NCBI RefSeq assembly: GCF_900215465.1 | Contig: NZ_OBEH01000006.1 | Location: 186,001 to 250,000, forward strand | From: Flagellimonas pacifica | Lineage (GTDB): Bacteria; Bacteroidota; Bacteroidia; Flavobacteriales; Flavobacteriaceae | Direction of reading: 5' to 3' | Length of the DNA: 64,000 nucleotides | Shown: piece after piece, positions 26,558-34,862 of the stretch | Layout of the letters: each line of letters opens with the position of its first letter | Position numbering within the stretch: position 1 is the first letter of the stretch | The notes under the pieces: generated by a model | The model's database searches: none | What the model was told of the DNA's origin: nothing | What the model saw: only the letters and a program-made list of their open reading frames with translations | Translations under genes and position numbers: made by a program

Positions 26558-27682
26558 TTATTCAATGATTATCTTATCACCTAGAATTTTGTATTCAATT
26601 CCATAATTGGATTTTAGTTCCCTGAGGACATTTTCTATAGGTTCGTTTCCAAAATTGGCATTGAATTCCTCATGGGTCAAGTCTGAGTTGTTATTGGTTA
26701 TGGTTACATTATAGTGTCGTTCAAGTTTCTTCAATATATTGTTGAAAGTCATGTTCCTGAATACCAGTTTGCCATTGATCCAAGAAGTATATAGACCAGT
26801 AATTACTTTAGAGGTGTCGATGTTGTTTTTCGTTTTATCAAAACTTCCTTTGAACCCAGGTTCCAGATATACTCTTTTATTGGCGTCATACCCTTCAGTT
26901 TCTGTATATAAACTTACAGAACCTTCTACCAGTACAACTTCTGTAGTTTCATCTTCTGGATAAGCTGAAACGTTGAATTGGGTACCTAAAACTTGAACAT
27001 TGAGTCCGTTTGTATTAACGATAAACGGATGCTCAGGATCTTTGGCCACATCCAAATAGGTTTCTCCGGTCACGAATATTTGCCTGTTGGTGCCTTTGAT
27101 GAACTGTACTGGATATTTGATTGAAGATCCAGCATTAAGGTGTGCAATTGTACCATCTGAAAGCCGAAGTTGAAAGGTTTTTCCATTGGGAACGTTCAAG
27201 GTATTGTACACAAGTTCCTTTTTAGCAATTGTGTTTGCATACTTCAAACTTTTTCCTTCCTGCTGCCCAATTATGTTACCTCTGTCATCAAAAATTTCTA
27301 CTTGACCATCTTCATCAATAATTTTCATTTCCCCATTTTCCAATTGAAGGGTAATGACATTTTCTGGTATCATGAAATCAGTATTAGATTTGGTATTTTG
27401 CAGATAGAAATACCCTGTAGCCAGTAATCCAATGAATACTGCAGCGGCAGCGGATACTTTCCAAACAAGGGACTTCTTCTTTTTGGAAGTTCGGGTTTGG
27501 GTATTTATTGAAGTCCACAAAGACTCCTTTATGGCATTTTTATGATCTTCATTGGTAAAATGAGATTCTTTGTTGGCCAATCGTAGTTCCTCCTTGAACT
27601 TTACTAAAATTTCTAGTTCATGATCAGAAATGGACCCGTTCAGGTATTTGTCCAACAGTTTTTTGAATTCTTGCTCTTGCAT
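26558..27682 (-). CDS. FecR-type anti-sigma factor
   Basis: A 374-residue FecR protein. Residues 1-75 form the cytoplasmic part that should hold the sigma factor, with a membrane segment VSAAAAVFIGLLATGYFYL near residue 80. The periplasmic FecR domain spans ~150-260 (PNGKTFQLRLSDGTIAHLNAGSS, then FIVNTNGLNVQVLGTQFNVSAY), and the C-terminal DUF4974 domain (LVFRNMTFNNILKKLERHYNV) should meet the STN domain of SusC. It sits between the ECF sigma and susC genes, as is standard for such loci. Confidence 0.95.
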   Translation of the reverse strand: MQEQEFKKLLDKYLNGSISDHELEILVKFKEELRLANKESHFTNEDHKNAIKESLWTSINTQTRTSKKKKSLVWKVSAAAAVFIGLLATGYFYLQNTKSNTDFMIPENVITLQLENGEMKIIDEDGQVEIFDDRGNIIGQQEGKSLKYANTIAKKELVYNTLNVPNGKTFQLRLSDGTIAHLNAGSSIKYPVQFIKGTNRQIFVTGETYLDVAKDPEHPFIVNTNGLNVQVLGTQFNVSAYPEDETTEVVLVEGSVSLYTETEGYDANKRVYLEPGFKGSFDKTKNNIDTSKVITGLYTSWINGKLVFRNMTFNNILKKLERHYNVTITNNNSDLTHEEFNANFGNEPIENVLRELKSNYGIEYKILGDKIIIE

Positions 27683-27811
27683 ATATTTGGTACACTATAT
27701 ATTTATGAACCACAAAGCGATGGAAACTCACATAGGTTTTTGTAAATTAACATTTTATTAACATTTATGGAAACAAATACGGTACCAGCTAACTGTTAAT
27801 GAGGGAAAAAA

Positions 27812-28402
27812 TTAAAGGAGTGTTATAAAAATAAAAAGGGAGGTTAGGGAGCTTTGGGCAAGTCTTAAATTTTGTTTAATAGACTTTAGTGCAATTGACA
27901 TTTGATTCTCTACCGATCGTTTTGAAATCCCTAAACGCTGGGCTATTTCTTCGTTACTTGCCGCTTCCATACGACTAAGTCTAAAAATCTGTTGACATCT
28001 TGGTGGTAATTCGGTCAAAGATTTTTCTATGATAAACTGGGCCTGGTCTAAATTATGCTGGTCTTCAACGGAGGATTCAGTTGTTAATTCTAGGGATTCT
28101 ATAATTTGAAGATGACCCGACTTTAGCTTATTGTCCCGTAAATACTTAAAACAGCCATAGTTTATCGATTTGAAAATATAGGCCTCAAAATTTTTGATGT
28201 TATTGTTCTCTCTTTTTTGCCAAAGACTCAACCAAATATCTTGGACAATATCCTTAGCGATATCTTCATCAAGAACTATGTATTTGGCCTTAACGAACAT
28301 GGGTTCCCAAAAAAGTTCAAATAGCTTCTTAAAAGCCTTTTTATTGCCCTTTTGGAATTCTGTTAAGAGTAGCTTGTTTGTTTTCGGTTTTGTGACTGAC
28401 AT
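27812..28402 (-). CDS. ECF RNA polymerase sigma factor, FecI-like
   Basis: A 196-residue sigma-70 family protein. Region 2 is at residues ~20-90 (KKLFELFWEPMFVKAKYI, then DIAKDIVQDIWLSLWQKR) and region 4 at ~130-185 (ELPPRCQQIFRLSRMEAASNEEIAQRLGISKRSVENQM, a helix-turn-helix). With the FecR gene next to it, it should switch on the susC/D locus when the transporter senses its substrate. The C-terminus ends in a short hydrophobic stretch (SLTSLFIFITLL), which is slightly unusual. Confidence 0.95.
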   Translation of the reverse strand: MSVTKPKTNKLLLTEFQKGNKKAFKKLFELFWEPMFVKAKYIVLDEDIAKDIVQDIWLSLWQKRENNNIKNFEAYIFKSINYGCFKYLRDNKLKSGHLQIIESLELTTESSVEDQHNLDQAQFIIEKSLTELPPRCQQIFRLSRMEAASNEEIAQRLGISKRSVENQMSIALKSIKQNLRLAQSSLTSLFIFITLL

Positions 28403-28577
28403 TTCAATCTAATGCTTCATTAAATGAAAATTGCATATGATAAATGTATAAAAAATGTCATTATCATCGAAAAATGACAAATATCCTAACTGATTAATAA
28501 GGATAATTTAATATTCTTCCAAGAAGACGGATGGGTTGAAAAACTTAGTGATTATTACTTAAATAGTTCGTTGATAA

Positions 28578-28712
28578 TTATAAAAGAACTTCTCTATTAA
28601 TAACGCCCATAATGAAGAAAATAGCTATGGAAAGTATTAAACAGCAAACAGCTGCTGTTACGTTTTCTGGAATTGAAAACTCTTTTCTAATGTTATATAC
28701 AATTGTTTTCAT
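28578..28712 (-). CDS. Possible small membrane protein (44 residues)
   Basis: An ATG-started frame of 44 residues with one hydrophobic segment (VTAAVCCLILSIAIFFIMGVI) after a charged N-terminus (KTIVYNIRKEFSIPEN) and a short VNREVLL-like tail. The layout (charged, helix, short tail) fits a single-pass small protein, but no promoter box or homologue is recognised. It lies alone upstream of the sigma factor gene on the same strand. Confidence 0.35.
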   Translation of the reverse strand: MKTIVYNIRKEFSIPENVTAAVCCLILSIAIFFIMGVINREVLL

Positions 28713-29175
28713 GGGGAATTTGTTTGGTACAAAGTTTTGAAAACTTGGAGCTTTCACATAAATCAATCGATAAATGCAAAAAAGGCCAGATAAATGGTAA
28801 GTGAAGTTGTTTTTGTCGAAAAATGGAGTTTTTTATCTATTTTTTAATTAACCAATTGGGTGGTTTAAACGGCGGGGCCGGAGGGACTAGAACTTACCTG
28901 TCAAAACACTAACAAATAAGGGCTTTTCAGCTTGTGAAGAATTTATGCTCACCGAATAGGTGACTTTACAAAAACTTAACCTGTTTTTGCAGAAAAACCC
29001 CAGTTTTTCTAAGGCTTTTGTGTAATGGATTGATAACATAAATTATTAATTTTCGAGAGCCTTTCAAAGTCTTCACAATAACTTCTCCCACGTTTATGGT
29101 TCATGCAACAAAATCCCTAGAATAAGTTCGGGAGATTATTGCGTTAATTATTGTTTTATAAAAATCAGCTGGACC
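28713..29175. other. Intergenic stretch with a short dyad element
   Basis: No gene is supported here. The stretch holds a perfect dyad (next entry), a GC-rich patch at about 28869-28886 that stands out from the AT-rich surroundings, and the presumed promoter of the following plus-strand cluster, for which no clear TAnnTTTG box was found. Confidence 0.5.
28946..28963. repeat. Dyad TCACC-GAATA-GGTGA, copy 1 of a 15-base repeat
   Basis: TGCTCACCGAATAGG is found exactly twice in the window (see 41732). In this copy it extends to a perfect 5-bp dyad with a 5-base spacer. It lies about 210 bases upstream of the first gene of the envelope cluster. The form resembles a binding site for a dimeric regulator of the NarL/FixJ type. 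Confidence 0.55.
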
Positions 29176-30744
29176 ATGAAGGGTTATATCATCGCAATAC
29201 TATTAGTTGTCTGTCCAAATTCTGTTTTTTCTCAGAAGATTCCAACAAGAATTTACGATAATAAAACGAAAAGTTTTGACACGGTAATCCCAGTTTATCG
29301 AGAAGTAAATTTGAGATTTGAGGACCCTGGAAATGTTCAATTGATTCTTCTTGTTGAACACTGCAGAAAAAAAGATCTTGACAGTACATTGATGGGTGAG
29401 AAAACTTGTAGGTCCACACGAGAACTAAAAGAGATTTCTAGTTTTTGGACTGATACAATTGATGAGAAAAAATATCTTTTCGTAAGACTTCATCAAAGTG
29501 AAGATGGTGAAGAGGATACTTTTCTAAGGCCTATGAAAAACTATAGTTTGCTTTTTTTCAAATCCAGCTCTAGACTTACTACACTAAGAAGAGCATATGC
29601 AAAGGCGTTTGTTGAAGTGAACTTAGTTGAAATGAAAGATTTAAGAAAGCAATACGAAGAATACGAAAATGGTCTAAGCACTATAGAAACTCTTTTCTCG
29701 CAATTTCCAGATGTTTTTTTTGATAATATCCATTTGTTTTTATCGGATGCTAATAATCGAAAAAAAATAAAATCAAAGCTTTATGAAAAGGAATGTTTGT
29801 TAAAAAAAGTAGTGTCCCAAGGCGTTATGAATTTGAATGAGGTTCATAACGAATATAATTATAAGTACTTAAAGCAATTTCTCTTTTCCATTGATTCTAT
29901 TCAGGCTAAAAATTTGGATATAGACGTAAAGGTTGCTAATCAGATAATACAATGGCTTCCAGAACTAAATTTGAAAAAAATTAATCAACTATTAGTTGGT
30001 GAGTTAAGTCTTGCGAATAAAACGGATAAAATGGAAAATCTAGAGGATAATGTTGAGAATATAAATCTTCTAAGAAAACTAGTTTTTAACGAGCAAACCC
30101 TTAAAGACGATTTGACGTCCAAAGCACTAAAGTTAGCACTTAATGATTTGCATGCTAAGATGGAAGGAAATCTGGAAATACTAAAGAAGGTAAGAAATAT
30201 TGACCAAGATATTGATCAGCTCATTCCTAAACCCAATGGTGAAATTAGCAATATCGAATTTGGATTAAACCCTATAGTTACAAAAACTAGTATAAATTCT
30301 TTTGACGAAAGAATCAAGTTGAAATTTACTCCAGATATAGGTCTTATAAATTATGGTTTCCAATCGGACTTTAACGAAATCTCTCCTTATCTAGGGTTTC
30401 ATTTCAATTTGAGTTATTTAGATAAGGATATACCATTTAAAAAGCTAAGAAACAAAACAGTGTGGGACCGACTTTCGATTAATCTAGGGTGGGCTCTCAA
30501 TTCAATAGAAAAAAGTGATAGAAGAGAAGGGTTAATTGACGATGGCAGTTTGTTAGTGGGATTAGGTTTTAGGATAGATCATACCTTCAGGCTTACGTTT
30601 GGTGGTAATGTATTTTATAAGCTTGACGAAAGCCCAATTTCTAATCAAAGAGAGTTGGCTGTGACACCCTATGTAGGACTTTCAGTTGATTTTGAGGTAA
30701 AAGAATTATTAAACGGATTTTCAAGCATTTTTAAAAATGATTAA
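29176..30744 (+). CDS. Secreted / outer-membrane protein of unknown function
   Basis: A 522-residue protein with a signal peptide (IIAILLVVCPNSVFSQ). Residues ~25-160 are beta-rich, ~165-370 are mostly helical and Lys/Leu/Asn-rich with coiled-coil character, and the last ~150 residues look like paired beta-strands (IKLKFTPDIGLINYGF, then LSINLGWALNS, then LLVGLGFRIDHTFRLTFGGNVFYKL and YVGLSVDFEV), as in a small outer-membrane barrel. No family was recognised. The next gene starts inside its last codons, so the two are translationally coupled. Base composition is more AT-rich than the surrounding genes. Confidence 0.7.
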   Translation: MKGYIIAILLVVCPNSVFSQKIPTRIYDNKTKSFDTVIPVYREVNLRFEDPGNVQLILLVEHCRKKDLDSTLMGEKTCRSTRELKEISSFWTDTIDEKKYLFVRLHQSEDGEEDTFLRPMKNYSLLFFKSSSRLTTLRRAYAKAFVEVNLVEMKDLRKQYEEYENGLSTIETLFSQFPDVFFDNIHLFLSDANNRKKIKSKLYEKECLLKKVVSQGVMNLNEVHNEYNYKYLKQFLFSIDSIQAKNLDIDVKVANQIIQWLPELNLKKINQLLVGELSLANKTDKMENLEDNVENINLLRKLVFNEQTLKDDLTSKALKLALNDLHAKMEGNLEILKKVRNIDQDIDQLIPKPNGEISNIEFGLNPIVTKTSINSFDERIKLKFTPDIGLINYGFQSDFNEISPYLGFHFNLSYLDKDIPFKKLRNKTVWDRLSINLGWALNSIEKSDRREGLIDDGSLLVGLGFRIDHTFRLTFGGNVFYKLDESPISNQRELAVTPYVGLSVDFEVKELLNGFSSIFKND

Positions 30745-31480
30745 AACGAAAAATATCTTGTTAGGTCTAATACTGGTTTTGATTTCCTCTTGCTATGAGG
30801 AGTCAGATTTCAATCGGGTCAACTTCACGTTCGATTCGTTAATAAAATCAATGGACATTGAAAAAACCATGTTACTAGCGGATGGCAAAGATGAATCTGA
30901 GATAATCATATTGTTTGATTCCAATTCTGAAAACGACACCATAGATTTTAAAGCGACATTGACTTCAGGCCTTTTTAAAGAGAACCAAAACGATTCTATA
31001 AGTCTAGAACCAATTCTGGAAACTAGTATTACGGGTACTCGAAGAAAATTAGTAAGATTTTCGATAGTCTCTCCAACAAAAGTGGAAGAAGCTGAATTAA
31101 ATATGGATTTAAATGGCTTTACTAAAATGGTCGATTTACAGTTTGATCGAAGTTTTCCAGAGAGTATTGAAGTTATTGCCAGTCCACGGGTGTTTAGTAG
31201 AAAACGAGTAGAAAATGTAGAGTTAAAAACAACTATTGCACGGAATGAAGGTGAGCCCTCTTTAGGTACTGAATTAAGTATGACAGCTTTAGATTTAGAT
31301 GGTAATAGTATAGGAGAGATGGTAGCGGCTTGCAACTTTAATAGTGATAATAAAACCTGCACAACTCTTTTTAATATTTGGCCAGACACTGCTTATTTAG
31401 GGCCGATTAGAATTAGGACGGAGGTTCTCGGAGCTCCATCAGACATTACTAACGAAATCACAATATTCACAACTGATTAA
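30737..31480 (+). CDS. Lipoprotein of unknown function
   Basis: A 247-residue protein with a lipoprotein signal (NILLGLILVLISSCYEE). The mature part is predicted to be two or three beta-sandwich repeats, with an Ig-like feel (KDESEIIILFDSNSENDTIDFKATLTSG opens with the pattern of an invasin-type domain). Two Cys near residues 200 and 208 may form a disulfide. It overlaps the upstream barrel-like gene by 8 bases and is likely its partner at the cell surface. Confidence 0.7.
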   Translation: MIKTKNILLGLILVLISSCYEESDFNRVNFTFDSLIKSMDIEKTMLLADGKDESEIIILFDSNSENDTIDFKATLTSGLFKENQNDSISLEPILETSITGTRRKLVRFSIVSPTKVEEAELNMDLNGFTKMVDLQFDRSFPESIEVIASPRVFSRKRVENVELKTTIARNEGEPSLGTELSMTALDLDGNSIGEMVAACNFNSDNKTCTTLFNIWPDTAYLGPIRIRTEVLGAPSDITNEITIFTTD

Positions 31481-31492
31481 AACTTAAAAATT

Positions 31493-31702
31493 ATGGAAAA
31501 CACGTTAAAGTCATTTGATGATAACAAGGACATTGTAATAGCTAAAATTCAAAAACTCGTTGCTGATAATTTGGATCTTGAGGCATTTGATATTGATCAA
31601 ATCAGATTTTCAGTAAAGGCAACTCGCAACTGCAAATGGGTAAGAAAAAAATATACCAGAAATGGTAAGGTGTATATTAAATATGAGTGTGTGCGCGATT
31701 AA
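31493..31702 (+). CDS. Small protein (69 residues), unknown function
   Basis: It begins 12 bases after the lipoprotein gene and is very likely in the same operon. The N-terminal ~43 residues are acidic and helical (FDDNKDIVIAKIQKLVADNL); the last ~25 residues are basic, aromatic and carry two Cys (RNCKWVRKKYTRNGKVYIKYECVRD). There is no signal peptide. This acidic leader / basic Cys-bearing tail split is reminiscent of a peptide precursor, but no modification or export gene is adjacent, so that reading is weak. Confidence 0.6.
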   Translation: MENTLKSFDDNKDIVIAKIQKLVADNLDLEAFDIDQIRFSVKATRNCKWVRKKYTRNGKVYIKYECVRD

Positions 31703-32312
31703 TCGATTTTATTCATAGTGGAAGTTGTTGAATAGATTTATAACAGAAAAAACTGGACTTTCCACTAAAAATCAGATATACACGCAAGACTTAGAGCTTT
31801 TATAGGATAAAGAATTTGAGAAAGGATTGTATCATTTAACAAAGAATCAACCCAAGGGGTTTCCGTCCTGAGGTCGGGTTCCAACTAATCTAGTTCCGAA
31901 TTGACATTATCCTTATGTATACTTATTTGGTTTTACCTTGATAAATTGTCCACATTGTTGTGACAAATCTACATATTGATCTTGTCTGTTACATTTTTGA
32001 GACAGCAATTATCATAAAAATGCGTTTAGATGGATTAAAAAAAAACAATTTTCATGGAGGTCAAGGGAATCCTAAGGGGAACTGGTTTTAGAAAATACTG
32101 ACATATCCTTCATTTAATGATGAAAATTGGACAAAAACCCTATTTTTTTTAAGGATTGCCTGCAACCCAAAACAAATGGAATTGTTTAATTTTCAAGTCT
32201 CCCCCAAAATCTTGTTTCAAATTGATTTGGATTCTATAAATCCCGGTTCGGATTTATGGAAACCATGTCATTTTTTGATATGGTCATTTACAATTAGCAT
32301 CTCAGTTTCAGA
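31703..32312. other. Intergenic region without a supported gene
   Basis: About 600 bases without a convincing frame on either strand. It holds an imperfect inverted repeat AGTGGAAGT / ACTTTCCACT (31717-31725 and 31757-31766) just after the small protein gene, without a T run, and two hairpins near its right end that are listed separately. Confidence 0.6.
32236..32283 (+). promoter_or_regulatory. Two tandem hairpins upstream of the tyrosinase operon
   Basis: ATAAATCC-CGGTTC-GGATTTAT (8 bp, perfect) is followed after five bases by CCATGTCA-TTTTT-TGATATGG (8 bp with one G-T). The second ends 29 bases before the start codon of the first gene. They could be a leader structure that controls translation, or the first could be an operator. 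Confidence 0.45.
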
Positions 32313-32708
32313 ATGAAAGCCAATATTTTTATAGTCGCCTCATTGCTGTTCAGCTTGGATATGAGCGCCCAAGTTTTTAACGGGAATTCATGTTCTTCAA
32401 ACCTTCAGGTTACCTTTTTGGATACCGCTAGGGCTGAAACCGCTTTTAAAAATCACAGAAACTGGAAGGAAGGTGTCAACCTCGTTCTTACCGAAAACGG
32501 GGTAAAGTACAAAGGGGAGTACGTAAGGGAAATAGATGCTGTCGGGGATGCCATTTTTCAAACAGAGAATTTGCCCATGATATTTGAGGTGGTGATAGGG
32601 ATGCGATTGGATTCCCCCGCTGAAAATCTTGCTGAGTTATTATTTGCGATTAATGAAATAGGGACAAGCAGGTTAGATTCGGTATACATATATTTCTACA
32701 CCCTGTAA
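32313..32708 (+). CDS. Small secreted protein next to tyrosinase
   Basis: A 131-residue protein with a signal peptide (IFIVASLLFSLDMSAQ). The mature part has one Cys (GNSCSSN) and reads as a mixed alpha/beta domain; there is no His-rich motif, so it does not look like the MelC1 caddie protein of Streptomyces tyrosinases. It precedes the tyrosinase gene by 67 bases and is probably co-transcribed. The function is unknown. Confidence 0.6.
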   Translation: MKANIFIVASLLFSLDMSAQVFNGNSCSSNLQVTFLDTARAETAFKNHRNWKEGVNLVLTENGVKYKGEYVREIDAVGDAIFQTENLPMIFEVVIGMRLDSPAENLAELLFAINEIGTSRLDSVYIYFYTL

Positions 32709-32775
32709 GGTTTAGTGAATGAAAATGTCAATGGACAAACATCAAATAGTACTGAATAACCATTAAAACAATAGT

Positions 32776-34278
32776 ATGGACTACACAAGAAAAAATGCTT
32801 GGAACAATGGGGGCACATTTGACAACCCTGATCTTTTATGGTATGCCAAGGGCGTAGGCTCCTTGCAGTCCCGAGGATTGAACGAGAAAAATAGTTGGTG
32901 GTTTTTTGCGGCAATTCATGGGGAATACATACGCTTTGGTCAATACCCGGGCTGGAATCATATACCGGCTCCCCCTTCAGTTCCCACCACCCCATTACCG
33001 TCTAGAGCGACAATCCAGAGATTTTGGAACCAATGTCAACATCAAAGCTGGTATTTTCCGCCTTGGCACCGTGGGTACCTGATTGCTTTCGAAGCCCATA
33101 TAAGGAAGGCGGTTGTCTCTTTGGGTGGCCCACAGGATTGGGCTCTCCCGTATTGGAATTATCTGGGCCCGGATGATCAATACAAGATGCCACCCGCTTT
33201 TGCCGAAAGCACGTTGCCCGATGGAACTTCAAATCCGCTATTTGTAGATGCTAGATATGGGCCCAACCTTGACCGAAACATATTTATTCCTCAGGGTGAG
33301 ATATCCGATGAGTGCCAAAATGAAGATAAGTATACAGGTAATACAAGTAGAACAAATGCTGGCTACGGTGGTTATCAAACTGGATTTAACCATGGTGGTG
33401 GCAGTAACGGTAAACTCGAAGCGAATCCACACAACAACGTACATTCCTTAGTAGGTGGGAGAGGTTTAATGTCATATCCGGGAACAGCTGCGCTAGATCC
33501 TATATTTTACCTCCACCACTGTAACATCGACCGTATGTGGGCTGAATGGAATGAAGTAGATGGTCATGCCAACCCTGTGGATCTAAACTGGCTGAAAGGA
33601 CCCGTTTCCATCGGAGAAAGGGAATTTGTAATGCCAATGCCTGATAATGTAGAGTGGGTATTCACTCCTGAACACGTCACCGATATGGATGTATTGAATT
33701 ACCAATACGATCCTGGTGATCGTCCCCCAGTCATTCCGTCAATGAATACAATGGTGGCACGAATGAATAAATTGGGGATACCCATGGAAGAAGTCAAGTT
33801 TTCAAATTTGGAATCCTTTGGTAAGACCGCCTCAGAGTTGGTCGGTGCTTCCGAAGGCAATCATCAATTGGTCGGTGCGGACCTGGCAACGACCGTTAAA
33901 CTGGACGATAGATCATGGCAAAAGGTACCCATGAGTTTTTTGAAGGAAAGTTCTGCAAATGTCCCCGACCAGGTTTTTGTTGAACTGGAGAATGTAAAGG
34001 GGACCATGGACGGCAACATTCTCAATATTTCAGTTAACGGAAGAAAAGCCGGATCGGTTTCACTCTTTGGTTTGCTTGATGCCTCTGCAAAAGATGGTCA
34101 TAAAGGAGGAAGTGGTTTGTCCTTTACATTGGAAATTACCGATATTGTTGACGATTTGCACTTGAGTAACAATCTTGATATTGGGTCACTTGATATAGAA
34201 GTCACCCCAAGACATTCAATTGATGAAAAAGATAAAATCGATATTGGCAGAATAAGTATTCACCGAGAACAAATATAG
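32776..34278 (+). CDS. Tyrosinase / polyphenol oxidase family protein
   Basis: A 500-residue type-3 copper protein. CuA ligands are His48 (AAIHGEYIR), His89 (NQCQHQSW) and His98 (PPWHRGY); CuB ligands are His219 and His223 (NPHNNVH) and the HH pair at 247/248 (DPIFYLHHCNIDRMW). Cys87 lies two residues before His89. Residues ~360-500 form a beta-sandwich like the C-terminal domain of plant polyphenol oxidases. It should oxidise phenols to quinones with O2. No signal peptide is seen and a stop codon lies four codons upstream, so it begins cytoplasmic or leaves by another route. Confidence 0.92.
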   Translation: MDYTRKNAWNNGGTFDNPDLLWYAKGVGSLQSRGLNEKNSWWFFAAIHGEYIRFGQYPGWNHIPAPPSVPTTPLPSRATIQRFWNQCQHQSWYFPPWHRGYLIAFEAHIRKAVVSLGGPQDWALPYWNYLGPDDQYKMPPAFAESTLPDGTSNPLFVDARYGPNLDRNIFIPQGEISDECQNEDKYTGNTSRTNAGYGGYQTGFNHGGGSNGKLEANPHNNVHSLVGGRGLMSYPGTAALDPIFYLHHCNIDRMWAEWNEVDGHANPVDLNWLKGPVSIGEREFVMPMPDNVEWVFTPEHVTDMDVLNYQYDPGDRPPVIPSMNTMVARMNKLGIPMEEVKFSNLESFGKTASELVGASEGNHQLVGADLATTVKLDDRSWQKVPMSFLKESSANVPDQVFVELENVKGTMDGNILNISVNGRKAGSVSLFGLLDASAKDGHKGGSGLSFTLEITDIVDDLHLSNNLDIGSLDIEVTPRHSIDEKDKIDIGRISIHREQI

Positions 34279-34292
34279 GAGGACTTAGGAGC

Positions 34293-34862
34293 ATGTCAAT
34301 TCTTACAAGTGTTTTGATTGTTTGTACAAGTGTGTTGATTTTAAATAAATGCAACCATTCTGCAAGAGTAAAGGACTATCAAATGGCGGAACAGGAAGAA
34401 CATATGAATTCTGACGCTATTGTCGACAAAATTGGCAATAGTGAAGGGGGGTATTCTATGGAAACTTTTGGGTTAAAAGTCCATATTCCCATAAAATCGG
34501 GAGAAATAAAGGCCGCGATAAAGAATTTGGACCCAATTCCAAATACTGGTCTTAATGACCAAGTGCTGTTGGTAATTGAAAATGTAAGGGGAAATGAAGA
34601 TGCCCTGATGTTAAAAGTCTCGGTAGATCAGAAAAATGCAGGGAATTTTTCTTTGTACGGTATTGGTAATGCTTCGGGTCCGGCAGGAGAGGGCCTTTCC
34701 TTCACATTGGATATTACGGATATAATTCTGGACATTGATTCAGAAGAGACGAAGGATTGGGGGACTTTGGATGTCGATATATCTCCACATAGAAACCCAA
34801 AGGGTATTAAGGATATCACGATTGGAAACATAAGTGTTTATTTGGTAAGACAACAGAGATGA
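34293..34862 (+). CDS. Lipoprotein-like copy of the tyrosinase C-terminal domain
   Basis: A 189-residue protein with an N-terminal hydrophobic stretch ending in Cys (VLIVCTSVLILNKCNHS), a probable lipoprotein or membrane anchor. Residues ~75-187 line up by eye with the last ~120 residues of the tyrosinase just upstream: VIENVRGNEDALMLKVSV against ELENVKGTMDGNILNISV, GLSFTLDITDI against GLSFTLEITDI, and the LDVDISPH...ITIGNISVY end. So this is a free-standing copy of that domain. A strong purine-rich RBS (AGGAGGACTTAGGAG) precedes it. It overlaps the next gene by 4 bases. Confidence 0.75.
   Translation: MSILTSVLIVCTSVLILNKCNHSARVKDYQMAEQEEHMNSDAIVDKIGNSEGGYSMETFGLKVHIPIKSGEIKAAIKNLDPIPNTGLNDQVLLVIENVRGNEDALMLKVSVDQKNAGNFSLYGIGNASGPAGEGLSFTLDITDIILDIDSEETKDWGTLDVDISPHRNPKGIKDITIGNISVYLVRQQR

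Noticed and set aside
28866..28893. A GC-rich patch whose reverse complement (TTCTAGTCCCTCCGGCCCCGCC) resembles the T-loop and acceptor end of a tRNA, possibly an attachment-site remnant
   Set aside because: The T-stem does not pair, the usual purine after TTC is missing, it ends CCG not CCA, no matching copy was found at the other end of the accessory stretch, and no integrase gene is present.
31493..31702. The 69-residue protein as a ribosomally made modified-peptide precursor
   Set aside because: No maturation enzyme, protease or exporter is adjacent, and the two Cys alone are too weak a sign.
31717..31766. Inverted repeat AGTGGAAGT / ACTTTCCACT as terminator of the envelope cluster
   Set aside because: The loop is about 31 bases, one stem has an extra base, and no T run follows.
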